From positions 3,411,699 through 3,475,698 of the forward strand of contig NZ_CP040813.1 in assembly GCF_009498295.1 (NCBI RefSeq): a DNA stretch of 64,000 nucleotides, read 5' to 3'. Under the pieces are notes generated by a model. It saw only the letters and a program-made list of their open reading frames with translations. It was not told the origin of the DNA and did not search any database. The stretch is from Oceanihabitans sp. IOP_32 (GTDB lineage Bacteria; Bacteroidota; Bacteroidia; Flavobacteriales; Flavobacteriaceae). A program made the translations under genes and the position numbers. Shown piece after piece: positions 1 to 7,603 of the stretch; the first letter of the stretch is position 1; each line of letters starts with the position of its first letter.

Positions 1-5
1 ACACT

Positions 6-109
6 TACCCCAAAATCTGCGCCGCGTGGTCTTTTGTTTTAACTTTGTCAATAACGCGTTCCACTAGTCCGTTTTCATCAATAATGAACGTTTTTCTGTG
101 AATGCCATC
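6..109 (-). pseudogene. Duplicated 3' fragment of bcp (peroxiredoxin)
   Basis: Read leftward, this stretch encodes the last about 34 residues of the Bcp peroxiredoxin, ending in AQILG and a TAA stop. It matches the 3' end of intact bcp at 5259-5368 almost base for base. The few differences include one synonymous C/G change, a change near the C-terminus and TAA in place of TAG. Homology ends abruptly at about 109, where the intact gene continues into its middle part. The copy has no start and no catalytic cysteines, so it is a dead fragment. Together with the intact copy it brackets the insertion-sequence island. Confidence 0.85.
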
Positions 110-417
110 AAAAGTCCCAATCATTAATTAACGAAATTCAATAATATAGATAAAGCCGTGATTTTTATGTAAAATGGTATCGTATGAAAAACGATAAAAA
201 TGGTTAAACTCATTACCGAAGACACATATACTCATAGACTGATTTTCATTATCAAGAACTTATAAACTTAGCAAATTAATAACGAAAAATTGAGAAAAGT
301 GCACCAAACAGAGCTGAAAGTTAAAAATAAACAAGAAAAATAGACTGTATTTTAAAAATTTCTTTTTAAATTACAAGTCGTTAGAAAACCCAAATCTATA
401 GTTATATAAAAAAAATC
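110..417. other. Intergenic sequence, no gene seen
   Basis: Very AT-rich sequence between the bcp fragment and the left end of the IS3-family element. I see no open frame of useful length, no RNA gene and no clear repeat in it. Confidence 0.5.
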
Positions 418-471
418 TGGAATGTCTAGTTTTGTTGGTACGTTTTTAAGTGAATAAATTAACTTAGCAAA

Positions 472-744
472 ATGGGTAGAATAGTTTATGATCAAAGTTT
501 TAAAAAAACCTTAGTAGAATTGTTAAATTCAGGTAAATCTGTAAAGGATCTCACGAAAGAGTTTGGGGTTAGTCAAGCTTCCATCCATAGATGGGACAAA
601 GAGTTTAATACAACAACTTCACAAGATAACAGCCAATCAGAAATGCTTAAAATTAAGGCCTTAGAAAAGGAATTAAAGGATGTAAAGTTAGAGCGTGATA
701 TATTAAAAAAGGCGGTAAGCATCTTTTCCAAGAGCGACAAGTAA
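472..744 (+). CDS. IS3-family transposase OrfA (helix-turn-helix subunit)
   Basis: A 90-residue protein with an N-terminal helix-turn-helix of the HTH_Tnp_1/IS3 OrfA type (about residues 5-45, with GVSQASIHRWDKEF as the recognition segment). It is followed by a charged heptad-like helix (about 55-85) that in the family is the leucine zipper used for multimerisation. OrfA binds the terminal inverted repeats. Its last codons overlap the open -1 frame of orfB. The slippery A_AAA_AAG at 705-711 lies near its end, so a fraction of ribosomes should produce the OrfAB fusion transposase. The gene appears intact. Confidence 0.9.
   Translation: MGRIVYDQSFKKTLVELLNSGKSVKDLTKEFGVSQASIHRWDKEFNTTTSQDNSQSEMLKIKALEKELKDVKLERDILKKAVSIFSKSDK
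705..711 (+). promoter_or_regulatory. Programmed -1 frameshift heptamer A_AAA_AAG
   Basis: AAAAAAG sits in the orfA frame as A_AAA_AAG (zero-frame codons at 706 and 709). A -1 slip leads directly into the orfB frame, which is open from here through the first ATG at 792. The encoded linker reads into the usual IS3 OrfB N-terminus (VEKMCKCMRVSKNSYYTWL). This is the canonical IS3 signal for making OrfAB. Confidence 0.85.
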
Positions 745-791
745 TATACCGGTTTATTAAACTTAATACTGGTCTATTTCCTGTTGAAAAG

Positions 792-1631
792 ATGTGTAAG
801 TGCATGAGAGTTAGTAAAAATAGCTATTACACTTGGCTACGTGTTGGACAATATAAAGGTCAGAAAAGTTCTGTTTCTCATTTAAAATCAAGGGTTATAG
901 CTATTTTTAACGATAGCAAACAAATTTATGGCAGTTTACGTATCCAAAAATCATTGGAACGTGAGGGCATTGTTTACTCAAGGTCCTATATCGCTTTAAT
1001 TATGAAATCACTGGGTTTAAGGAGCGTACTAAGCAAAAAGTTTAGAGTTTGTACAACCGACTCTAATCATACTTTTGCTCTAGCAGACAATATGCTAAAC
1101 AGAAACTTTAAAAGCACAAAGTTAGGCGAAAAATGGGTTTCAGACATTACCTACATAAAAGTTGGTGGTCAATGGAATTACCTTACAACTATTTTAGATT
1201 TAGCAGATAGAAAAATAGTATCCTGGGTATTGACTGAAAATATGGATACTGAAAACACCGTTTACAAAGCTTGGTTACAAGCTAGAAAGAATAGGGATAT
1301 AACTAACAATCATATTTTTCATTCCGATAGAGGCGTACAATATGCGTCGAATAAAATGACCAGCGTTTTAAACTCTAGTAAGAAAATAACGCAAAGTATG
1401 AGCAGGAAAGGGAACTGCTGGGATAACGCTGTTGCAGAGAGCCTATTTAAAACAATAAAATACGAATGTACAAATAGATATGTTTTCAATTACTATTTAG
1501 ACGCTTACAAAGTTATTGAACAGTACATTAAATGGTATAATTGTAAAAGACTTCATTCCGCTTTAGACTATAAATCTCCAATGGAAATGGAAGCAGAATT
1601 AATAATGAAAAACAATAAAAATGTAGCTTAA
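792..1631 (+). CDS. IS3-family transposase OrfB (DDE integrase-core subunit)
   Basis: A 279-residue retroviral-integrase-type catalytic domain. It has an HTH_21-like N-terminal part (about 40-95), then the rve core with the three acidic positions visible: D in KWVSDITYIK, D in IFHSDRGVQY, and E in DNAVAESLFKTIKYE. It is the cut-and-join enzyme of the IS and in vivo is mostly made as the OrfAB fusion. The ATG at 792 is only the first ATG in an open frame that extends upstream to the slippery site at 705-711, so a free OrfB start is doubtful. No internal stop or frameshift is visible. Confidence 0.9.
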   Translation: MCKCMRVSKNSYYTWLRVGQYKGQKSSVSHLKSRVIAIFNDSKQIYGSLRIQKSLEREGIVYSRSYIALIMKSLGLRSVLSKKFRVCTTDSNHTFALADNMLNRNFKSTKLGEKWVSDITYIKVGGQWNYLTTILDLADRKIVSWVLTENMDTENTVYKAWLQARKNRDITNNHIFHSDRGVQYASNKMTSVLNSSKKITQSMSRKGNCWDNAVAESLFKTIKYECTNRYVFNYYLDAYKVIEQYIKWYNCKRLHSALDYKSPMEMEAELIMKNNKNVA

Positions 1632-1738
1632 AAAATAGTACCAAATTTATTAGGTAGTCCAAAAACTTTGGTTTTAACTAGATTAGCCCCAATAAGTTCG
1701 TTGTATTATTTTAAATTTAAAAACAGTATATTTTAGAC

Positions 1739-2200
1739 ATGAAATCAAAAATTTTATTTTTCTTAATTTTAAATGTCCATTTTCTCAGTTTTGCTCAAGA
1801 ATATAATAATTCAAAATATTATAAACTCTATAAAGGTGGAGAAAAAATATTGAGACCTGTTATCTACGTACTTAATGATTGTACAAACGATTTACAAAAA
1901 ACAGAAGGTGGAGAAATTGTTTTTAAAATTGATAATCAAATATTTATATACAAACCTATTAAGCATAAAAAAGTTAGCTTATCACTTAATGAATTTAAAA
2001 AAATTGAATTTAATAAAGTAGAAACGCTAATAGATTTGGAATATCAAGAGTATTTAAAGGTATCTAATAAAATTATGAATGAAAAAGGTTTCAAACCTCC
2101 TGCACCCATTAACCATTCAATATTGAAAATTATTGTTGTTTCAAAAAAGGAAAATAATATTGTAACTTATGAAACTGATTGGTTGTATTCTAAGTTTTAA
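1739..2200 (+). CDS. Secreted hypothetical protein, 153 aa
   Basis: I do not recognise the family. The first 19 residues form a signal peptide (MKSK then a hydrophobic run ending SFAQ), so the product is probably exported. The mature part is lysine- and asparagine-rich, mostly beta-prone, with one cysteine and no catalytic motif. The frame is closed by TAA at 2198-2200 and then stays open in the same frame for another 204 codons. The gene could therefore be complete and next to an unrelated remnant, or be the front of a longer gene with a nonsense codon. It lies just downstream of the IS3 element and its base composition is even more AT-rich than the core genes. Confidence 0.55.
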   Translation: MKSKILFFLILNVHFLSFAQEYNNSKYYKLYKGGEKILRPVIYVLNDCTNDLQKTEGGEIVFKIDNQIFIYKPIKHKKVSLSLNEFKKIEFNKVETLIDLEYQEYLKVSNKIMNEKGFKPPAPINHSILKIIVVSKKENNIVTYETDWLYSKF

Positions 2201-2812
2201 GGTATAAGTAGCGAAACAATAAATGCTGCCTACACCGCGGAATATAACGCCAATACAGTAAGATGGGTTTGGACACCAAATGGTAATAATAGATATGTCA
2301 ATTATTTTGACTCAAGAACTAGTAGCGGTAAAAGAGGCCCTACTTATTCAGGAAATCAAAGAAATTATTCTGATAATAATGATGACGTAGGAGACCAATT
2401 GCCTTGTCTTTTTGGACAAGTAAAAATTGGCTACGATTGTGTGAAGATTTTGGAAGATGAGGATCATATTTTTAATGAGCTTACAAACCCATGTGCAAAA
2501 GATATTTTTTCTGAAATAGAAAACGCATTATTCATAGAACAATATATGGGACAATATGTAGGTGCAATTGGCTATTCTTTATATGAGTGGGATAAAGAAT
2601 ATGGTACTGGTGGAAGCCTTGGTTGGAGCTATTATAAATCTATGGCTTGGGGAGGTTTATTTCAAACAGATCCCAATACGGGCTTAATAACATCAGAAAC
2701 GGATGCATTTAAAGAATTAGAACCTAATGCAAACAATAGACAAGATATTGCAGATATAGTAGTTAACGAACTTAAAAATAATAGTGATGCGAAAGGAACG
2801 AAATGTAATTAG
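2201..2812 (+). pseudogene. 5'-truncated ORF, unknown family
   Basis: An open frame of 204 codons follows directly in frame after the stop at 2198-2200. It contains no ATG in its first half; the only possible initiator is a weak TTG at 2399, which would give a 137-residue protein without a signal peptide. The translated sequence upstream of that TTG is protein-like (NAAYTAEYNANTVRWVWTP, tyrosine- and asparagine-rich), which suggests the true gene began further upstream and lost its 5' end. The downstream part contains several cysteines (LPCLFGQ, YDCVKIL, LTNPCAKD). I cannot assign a function. The next gene overlaps its last codons. Confidence 0.5.
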
Positions 2813-3479
2813 ATTTTTTATAGTTTTAGCCTTTTTGTTAAATGTTTCAAGATTGCCTGCACAACAAAAAATTAATGGCAAATATTCCATGGTTGATGGA
2901 ACAGGATATTTTTGGACAGACTATACTTTTGACATAAATAGCACATTTACTTTTGAAGAAGGCGGAGACTTAGGGACAGAGTCTTATGGGCAAGGTCATT
3001 ATACTATAAAGAATGATAGTTTATTTTTAAATTATGATTTAACTGAGTTAAAAGAAGAAAGCTATTTTAAAGCAAAGAAATATTATAATTTTAAAGATTC
3101 AATTCAAATTAAATTAAACATTTATAATTATAACCATGAGCCATTATATAATATGCAGGTTTATGCTTTCCCTAAACGTAAATCGACCGAATCTGATAAA
3201 AATGGGCTAGCGGTTCTAAAATTTAAAAAAGAGAAGCGAAAAGATAAATTAGAAATCCATATTGATGGGGAGTTTTTAGCGAAACAGATTATCTATTTAG
3301 ATTTTGATATAAATTATAATATCGATGTTTTTATGAACGAATCTGTAATTCAGGGTTTTGGACATCCAGAAGCAATAAAAAATCAAATTGACAGATTTAA
3401 AATTATCGAAATTTCTGAAAAATATATTAGGCTTGAAAACAATAATAAAGAAATAAAACTGATTAAAATGTTGCAATAA
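2787..3479 (+). CDS. Secreted hypothetical protein, 230 aa
   Basis: Starts at ATG 2787 (a GTG at 2784 is also possible) and overlaps the end of the preceding remnant by 26 bases. It has a signal peptide ending near RLPAQQ. A short lipocalin-like or beta-sheet segment follows (KINGKYSMVDGTGYFWTDYTF), then a region around residues 95-165 that looks like a carboxypeptidase-regulatory-type beta sandwich (YNHEPLYNMQVYAFPKRKS followed by SDKNGLAVLKF). Such secreted proteins are common in Bacteroidota accessory islands. I cannot name a function. There is no lipobox and no enzyme motif. Confidence 0.6.
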   Translation: MRKERNVIRFFIVLAFLLNVSRLPAQQKINGKYSMVDGTGYFWTDYTFDINSTFTFEEGGDLGTESYGQGHYTIKNDSLFLNYDLTELKEESYFKAKKYYNFKDSIQIKLNIYNYNHEPLYNMQVYAFPKRKSTESDKNGLAVLKFKKEKRKDKLEIHIDGEFLAKQIIYLDFDINYNIDVFMNESVIQGFGHPEAIKNQIDRFKIIEISEKYIRLENNNKEIKLIKMLQ

Positions 3480-3590
3480 GCACGAACCTTTATAATTAAA
3501 TAATCAGCTCTTAGAAATTATAGAACGAGTTGATTACTATTTGGTTTAGTAGTATTTGTGAGTAATTCTGGGTCAGGTTAATTTCTTGGG
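3480..3590. other. Short intergenic stretch before the transposase remnant
   Basis: AT-rich sequence with no open frame. It probably includes the outer end of the degraded ISL3-type element whose transposase tail starts at 3596. Confidence 0.3.
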
Positions 3591-3595
3591 GATTA

Positions 3596-3740
3596 AGCAA
3601 ATAATTTGTGCAATCTAAAGAGGAAAAAAGTGGTATCTGTTACACCTCTTAAGTTAGCTCTAAATAATTTGATCTTTGCATTAAAAGACTCTGCATTAGC
3701 ATTTGTACTTCTGTTAGAGTTTATCCAAAATTTTGTGTTT
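3596..3740 (-). pseudogene. C-terminal remnant of an ISL3/ISAon1-type transposase
   Basis: Read leftward this encodes about 45 residues containing NSNRSTNANAESFNAKIK, then FRANLRGVTDTTFFLFRL and a TAA stop. This is the conserved DDE C-terminal block of ISL3-superfamily transposases of the ISAon1 type, as I remember them. The frame is cut exactly where the inverted repeat of the IS256-family element begins at about 3741. The missing front part is not found on the far side of that element, so the remnant is a deletion derivative rather than a simple insertion target. Confidence 0.7.
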
Positions 3741-5032
3741 TTGAAAAATAATTTCAAAATTCATAGGTTAAAATAATATTGATTATAACCTGTTTGGAAA
3801 ACAAATATACAATTGATTGTAAATTTGGCCCCATTTAAATCGGGTTTTCTTCCATTTTTTACTGATACTTTGAGCTGCTAAATATATTGATTTCAGGGCT
3901 GCATCATCATTTGGAAAGACTTTTTTGTTACGTGTATATTTTCTTAAACTGGCATTAAAACTCTCAATGATATTGGTCGTATATATGAGTTTTCTAATCT
4001 CTTTTGGGTAGTTTAAGAAGACGGTTAAATTGTCCCAATTGTTTTCCCACGACTGTACGGCAGAGAGATATTTATCTTCCCAGTTTTGTTTAAATACTTC
4101 AAAAGCCTCTAAAGCAAATTTCTCATTATCGGCTTGATAAATAGCTTTAATATCGACCATAATTGGCTTACGGTCTTTATAGCTCACGTATTTTAATGAG
4201 TTTCTAATTTGATGTACGATACATATTTGACGAATACTATCTGGAAAAATAGCTTCTACAGCTTTATCCAATCCAGAGAGGTTGTCGGAACACAGAAAGA
4301 AGATGTCTTTTACGCCTCGAGAGCGCAGATCGTCTAAAATGGACATCCAGGCAGCTGCTTTTTCTGTTTCTACAATACTCATGTTCAAAATATCTTGTTG
4401 CCCTTCGGTATTTACCCCTAAAACTATCATACAGGCTTTAGAGATCACCTTGCCTTCCTGACGTATTTTATAATGAATAGCATCTATCCAAACTATGGGA
4501 TATACATCTTCTAAAGGACTGTTCTGCCAATGTTTGATGTCTTCCAATAATTGATTGGTGATAATGGATACCTGTGATGTGGAATACTGCACTCCATAGG
4601 TGCTTTCGATAAAATCAATAATATCGCTATTGCTCATGCCTTTGGCGTAAAGCAATTGAATACAATCTTCTAATTCTTGACTGATGGATTGATGTTTGGG
4701 AACAATAACCGGCTCAAAGCTGGCTTGACGGTCTCTGGGTATTTTGATACGTTGCTCTCCATTGTGAGTCTTGATGGTCTTCTCTGAAAAGCCGTTACGC
4801 TGGTTGTTCTCAATTACCGGACTACCTTTTTGATACCCTAAGTGGGCGGTCATCTCAGCTTTCAAAAGCGATTCAATACCACGTTTAAGCAACTGTTCCT
4901 TGACATGGTCAAAGTCCTCCTTGTTGCTGATTTTGCCTATCAAGGCGTCTAATTGTTTTTCTAATTCTGAGTTCATAAAATAAAAATTTAAAAGTAAATT
5001 TTTTGCCTATGAATTTCAAAATCATTTTTCAA
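3741..5032 (-). mobile_element. IS256-family insertion sequence, about 1.29 kb
   Basis: Bounded by 27-bp imperfect inverted repeats at 3741-3767 and 5006-5032 (core GAAAAAT...AAATTCATAGG; 22 of the inner 25 positions match). It encloses a single intact Mutator-type transposase gene. No clear 8-9 bp target duplication is visible at the ends. The left end abuts the truncated ISL3-type transposase tail. Confidence 0.8.
3783..4976 (-). CDS. IS256-family (Mutator-type) transposase, 397 aa
   Basis: Full-length for the family (about 400 residues). The DDE triad is visible: D165 in WIDAIH, D231 in FLCSDNLSG and E338 in NIIESFNASLRKY, with the C/H signature of the family nearby (ICIVHQIRNS). The N-terminal third is the DNA-binding region with the typical KRGIESLLKAEMTAHLGY segment. 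The reading frame is intact, so the element may be active. It is transcribed leftward and ends in the IS left arm; both terminal repeats are present. Confidence 0.95.
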   Translation of the reverse strand: MNSELEKQLDALIGKISNKEDFDHVKEQLLKRGIESLLKAEMTAHLGYQKGSPVIENNQRNGFSEKTIKTHNGEQRIKIPRDRQASFEPVIVPKHQSISQELEDCIQLLYAKGMSNSDIIDFIESTYGVQYSTSQVSIITNQLLEDIKHWQNSPLEDVYPIVWIDAIHYKIRQEGKVISKACMIVLGVNTEGQQDILNMSIVETEKAAAWMSILDDLRSRGVKDIFFLCSDNLSGLDKAVEAIFPDSIRQICIVHQIRNSLKYVSYKDRKPIMVDIKAIYQADNEKFALEAFEVFKQNWEDKYLSAVQSWENNWDNLTVFLNYPKEIRKLIYTTNIIESFNASLRKYTRNKKVFPNDDAALKSIYLAAQSISKKWKKTRFKWGQIYNQLYICFPNRL

Positions 5033-5196
5033 CTAACTAAGAGCAAAAACATAAAATAGTTTACAGTCCCGATAATTATGAACTATACAAAGTAGCAGTA
5101 ACTGTTGTTGCTCATTAATAAATACAAGCCACAACTCTAATTCTTCCTTTAAAAAGGTAGTTGTAATTTAAACTCTGTCCGATTCATTTTTTATCC

Positions 5197-5239
5197 ATTC
5201 CAAAATCATTCGAAACTTGTTTTCGACTGATTTTGGAAT
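5197..5239. terminator. Long hairpin downstream of bcp
   Basis: A 19-bp inverted repeat with one mismatch (5197-5215 and 5221-5239; arms ATTCCAAAATCA...) around a 5-nt loop. It begins 20 bases past the bcp stop, where a terminator would be. There is no good U-tract on the bcp strand, so it may act as an mRNA-end stabiliser or be a remnant of a palindromic repeat. Confidence 0.5.
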
Positions 5240-5258
5240 GCGATCTATTATAAACCCA

Positions 5259-5711
5259 CTACCCCAATATCTGCGCCGCGTGGTCTTTTGTTTTAACTTT
5301 GTCAATAACCCGTTCCACTAGTCCGTTTTCATCAATAATGAACGTTTTTCTGTGAATGCCATCAAATTCCTTACCCATAAACTTTTTAGGGCCCCAAACG
5401 CCAAAAGTATTAATTACGGTTTTGTCTTCATCGGCTAACAAAGGAAAGGGGAAATCGTGTTTATTCTTAAAATTGGACTGTTTTTTAGCAGAATCGGCAC
5501 TTACGCCCAGCAATTCATAGCCTTTTTCTTTTAAAACATCATAGTTGTCTCTTAAATTACAAGCCTCGGCAGTACAACCTGGTGTGCTGGCTCTTGGGTA
5601 AAAAAACACAATAAGCTTTTTACCTTTATAATCCTTTAAATTAATACGGTTGCCTTGTTCATCTAAAGCTTCAAAATTTGGCACCTTATCGCCTACTTTT
5701 AATGTATTCAT
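5259..5711 (-). CDS. bcp: Thioredoxin-dependent thiol peroxidase Bcp
   Basis: A 150-residue peroxiredoxin of the BCP/PrxQ group that reduces H2O2 and organic hydroperoxides using thioredoxin, in the cytoplasm. The peroxidatic Cys46 lies in PRASTPGCTAEAC and the resolving Cys51 is five residues later, the E. coli Bcp spacing; the following NLRD is also conserved. The length is normal and the start fits the family (MNTLKVGDKVPNF). Its 3' end is duplicated at the left edge of the window. It is divergent from nth, with a shared promoter region of about 180 bases. Confidence 0.95.
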   Translation of the reverse strand: MNTLKVGDKVPNFEALDEQGNRINLKDYKGKKLIVFFYPRASTPGCTAEACNLRDNYDVLKEKGYELLGVSADSAKKQSNFKNKHDFPFPLLADEDKTVINTFGVWGPKKFMGKEFDGIHRKTFIIDENGLVERVIDKVKTKDHAAQILG

Positions 5712-5894
5712 ATGTTTTTAAATTTAGTTATTAATAACTCGCTTTTTAGTGTTCGACTGAAAAATCATTTTCTGATTTAAAATTTCGCTACACACTTTCA
5801 TATTGCTTAACTTTGTTAGTAAAGTTATTGTTTTGATTAATTGTATTAAATAAGTCAAAACGATAACGTAGAATTCATGTAAAAATACAACCCA

Positions 5895-6554
5895 ATGACC
5901 AAACAAGAAAGCGTAAACTTTATAATTAACACCTTATATAAATTATATCCAGAAATTCCTGTTCCACTAGACCACAAAGACCCTTATACCTTGCTTATTG
6001 CAGTTTTACTATCGGCTCAAAGCACCGATGTTCGTGTAAATAAAATAACACCCTTACTTTTTGAGCAGGCCGATAACCCTTACGATATGGTTAAGCTTAG
6101 TGTAGAAGAAATTAGAGAAATAATCAAACCTGTTGGTTTATCTCCTATGAAGAGCAAAGGCATATACGGTTTGTCGCAAATTCTTATTGAAAAACACAAC
6201 GGCGAAGTACCCCAAACTTTTGAAGCACTTGAAGAATTACCAGCCGTGGGCCATAAAACTGCGGGGGTTGTTCTGGCTCAAGCCTTTGGCATACCAGCGT
6301 TTCCCGTAGACACGCACATTCACAGACTCATGTACCGGTGGAATTTATCCAACGGAAAAAACGTGGTTCAAACCGAAAAAGACGCTAAACGCTTATTCCC
6401 TAAAGAATTATGGAACGATTTACACCTACAAATCATTTGGTATGGACGAGAATATTCTCCTGCAAGAGGTTGGGATTTAGATAAAGATATTATTACTAAA
6501 ACCGTAGGAAGAAAAAGCGTGATAAAAGAATATTATAAGCAGAAAAAGTCTTAA
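5895..6554 (+). CDS. nth: Endonuclease III-type DNA glycosylase/AP lyase without iron-sulfur cluster
   Basis: A base-excision repair enzyme for oxidised pyrimidines. The helix-hairpin-helix is clear (ELPAVGHKTAGVVL) with catalytic Lys121, and the catalytic Asp139 is in FPVDTHIHRL. The whole 219-residue protein contains no cysteine. Thus the C-terminal C-x6-C-x2-C-x5-C loop that binds [4Fe-4S] in E. coli Nth is absent and is replaced by REYSPARGWDLDKDIITKTV. Length and all other motifs are normal, so I infer a functional cluster-less variant. A TAnnTTTG-like box (TAACTTTG, 5808-5815) lies about 80 bases upstream. Confidence 0.93.
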   Translation: MTKQESVNFIINTLYKLYPEIPVPLDHKDPYTLLIAVLLSAQSTDVRVNKITPLLFEQADNPYDMVKLSVEEIREIIKPVGLSPMKSKGIYGLSQILIEKHNGEVPQTFEALEELPAVGHKTAGVVLAQAFGIPAFPVDTHIHRLMYRWNLSNGKNVVQTEKDAKRLFPKELWNDLHLQIIWYGREYSPARGWDLDKDIITKTVGRKSVIKEYYKQKKS

Positions 6555-6584
6555 CCAAATTGGCTAAGACTTTTTAACTTCTGC
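6555..6584. other. Convergent gap between nth and the 48-aa gene
   Basis: Thirty bases between the convergent nth and the 48-residue gene. A weak hairpin, GACTTTTT near the nth stop with TTAACCAAATTGGCTAAG, may terminate nth. Confidence 0.3.
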
Positions 6585-6731
6585 CTAATTTAAAATCATT
6601 TCGAACTTTAGTTTTTCTAAATTAACAACCTTTAAACTCTTAGAGTAGTTTAAAATAAAACTAATGGTCTGATCGTTTGGCGTTAAATCGTGTAAATTTT
6701 TAGTTGAGGCTTTAGAGTAAAATTTTCCCAT
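6585..6731 (-). CDS. Small conserved protein, 48 aa, downstream of the sigma factor gene
   Basis: ATG at 6731 to TAG at 6585 encodes a 48-residue protein (starts MGKFYSKASTKNLHDL, ends KLKFEMILN). It is soluble, with no signal peptide or membrane segment and no cysteines. It lies 52 bases downstream of the ECF sigma factor on the same strand and so could be cotranscribed with it. I recall similar short proteins in other Flavobacteriaceae, but no function is known to me. Codon use looks protein-like (S/T/N/L rich, no rare pattern). Confidence 0.65.
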   Translation of the reverse strand: MGKFYSKASTKNLHDLTPNDQTISFILNYSKSLKVVNLEKLKFEMILN

Positions 6732-6783
6732 TTTTATATGCTTGGTTAGAACTAAAAAACGCAGTAAATCTTACTTTATTGCT

Positions 6784-7368
6784 TTAATCAGTTAAAATTA
6801 TATTATGCTTTTCAATTATCTTACGTAAATTAATCAAGGCATAGCGCATACGTCCTAAAGCGGTATTAATACTAACCCCAGTTCTTTCAGAAATTTCTTT
6901 AAAACTCATATCGTTGTACATACGCATTAATAACACTTCTTTTTGATCGTCTGGCAACTCCTCTACCAAGCGTCTTACATCTTGCTCTACCTGCGCTTTA
7001 ATTAAGGTTTTTTCTGCATTTAAGCTAGAGTCACTTAGCACAGAAAAAATACTAAAATCACCATGATTATCGAATTTGGGCATACGATTATTCTTTCTAA
7101 AAAAATCTATAACCAAATTATGAGCTATACGCATAACCCAAGGTAAAAACTTACCTTCTTCGTTGTATGCACCGCGCTTAAGTGTACGAATAACTTTTAT
7201 AAAAGTGTCTTGAAAAATATCTTCAGTAATATCGCGATCGTAAACTTTAGAATAAATAAAACTATAAATTTTTTGTTTATGTCGGTTTACAAGTGTTTCT
7301 AAAGCACGTTCATCTCCTTTTATATAGCTGTTTACTAAAACAGCATCAGATACAAGTTTGTTTTGCAT
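6784..7368 (-). CDS. ECF-type RNA polymerase sigma factor (sigma-70 family)
   Basis: A 194-residue sigma factor. Region 2 (about residues 24-95) is visible as ALETLVNRHKQKIYSFIY, followed by DITEDIFQDTFIKVI and WVMRIAHNLVIDFFRK. Region 4 (about 135-185) is LPDDQKEVLLMRMYNDMSFKEISE with the helix-turn-helix GVSINTALGRMRYAL. No anti-sigma factor gene is adjacent, so this is probably not a simple stress-sensing pair. In this family such sigma factors redirect core polymerase to a small regulon. It is divergent from uvrA, separated by about 235 bases. Confidence 0.9.
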   Translation of the reverse strand: MQNKLVSDAVLVNSYIKGDERALETLVNRHKQKIYSFIYSKVYDRDITEDIFQDTFIKVIRTLKRGAYNEEGKFLPWVMRIAHNLVIDFFRKNNRMPKFDNHGDFSIFSVLSDSSLNAEKTLIKAQVEQDVRRLVEELPDDQKEVLLMRMYNDMSFKEISERTGVSINTALGRMRYALINLRKIIEKHNIILTD

Positions 7369-7572
7369 AATAATTACTTTTAAAGCAATAACGTTATACG
7401 CATTGCATGGGGTTAAATTCTTAAAAGTAATATTGTGCGATAGGCAAGTCTAATTTTCTAATTAATTTCAAAACCAAATATAACAACAATCGTTCCTAGA
7501 AAGCAATAATTATCTATTTTTTTTAACATGTTATTAAACATTTTTCTGTTTTCTTAGCTGATTTACTTGTGG

Positions 7573-7580
7573 TATCTTTG
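7573..7580 (+). promoter_or_regulatory. Probable uvrA promoter -7 box (TATCTTTG)
   Basis: TATCTTTG fits the Bacteroidota -7 consensus TAnnTTTG and sits 23 bases before the uvrA ATG. A weaker TTTT-type -33 region lies at the expected distance upstream. Confidence 0.6.
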
Positions 7581-7603
7581 CACACTAATTTATTTCAAAG
7601 CCT

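Larger units (their letters stand above)
418..1661 (+). mobile_element. Complete IS3-family insertion sequence, about 1244 bp
   Basis: The element is bounded by imperfect 24-bp inverted repeats at 418-441 and 1638-1661. Both begin TGGA and end TTGGTAC when read inward, and 16 of 24 positions match. It contains orfA and orfB in the 0/-1 arrangement with an A_AAA_AAG slippery site. Length, TG termini and the two-frame transposase are all typical of IS3. I could not find a convincing 3-4 bp target duplication, so the outer boundary may be off by a few bases or the insertion may be old. Confidence 0.8.

Noticed and set aside
5724..5906. 60-codon minus-strand ORF upstream of nth
   Set aside because: It occupies the divergent promoter region between bcp and nth and overlaps the nth start; sequence is hydrophobic but not protein-like in family terms.
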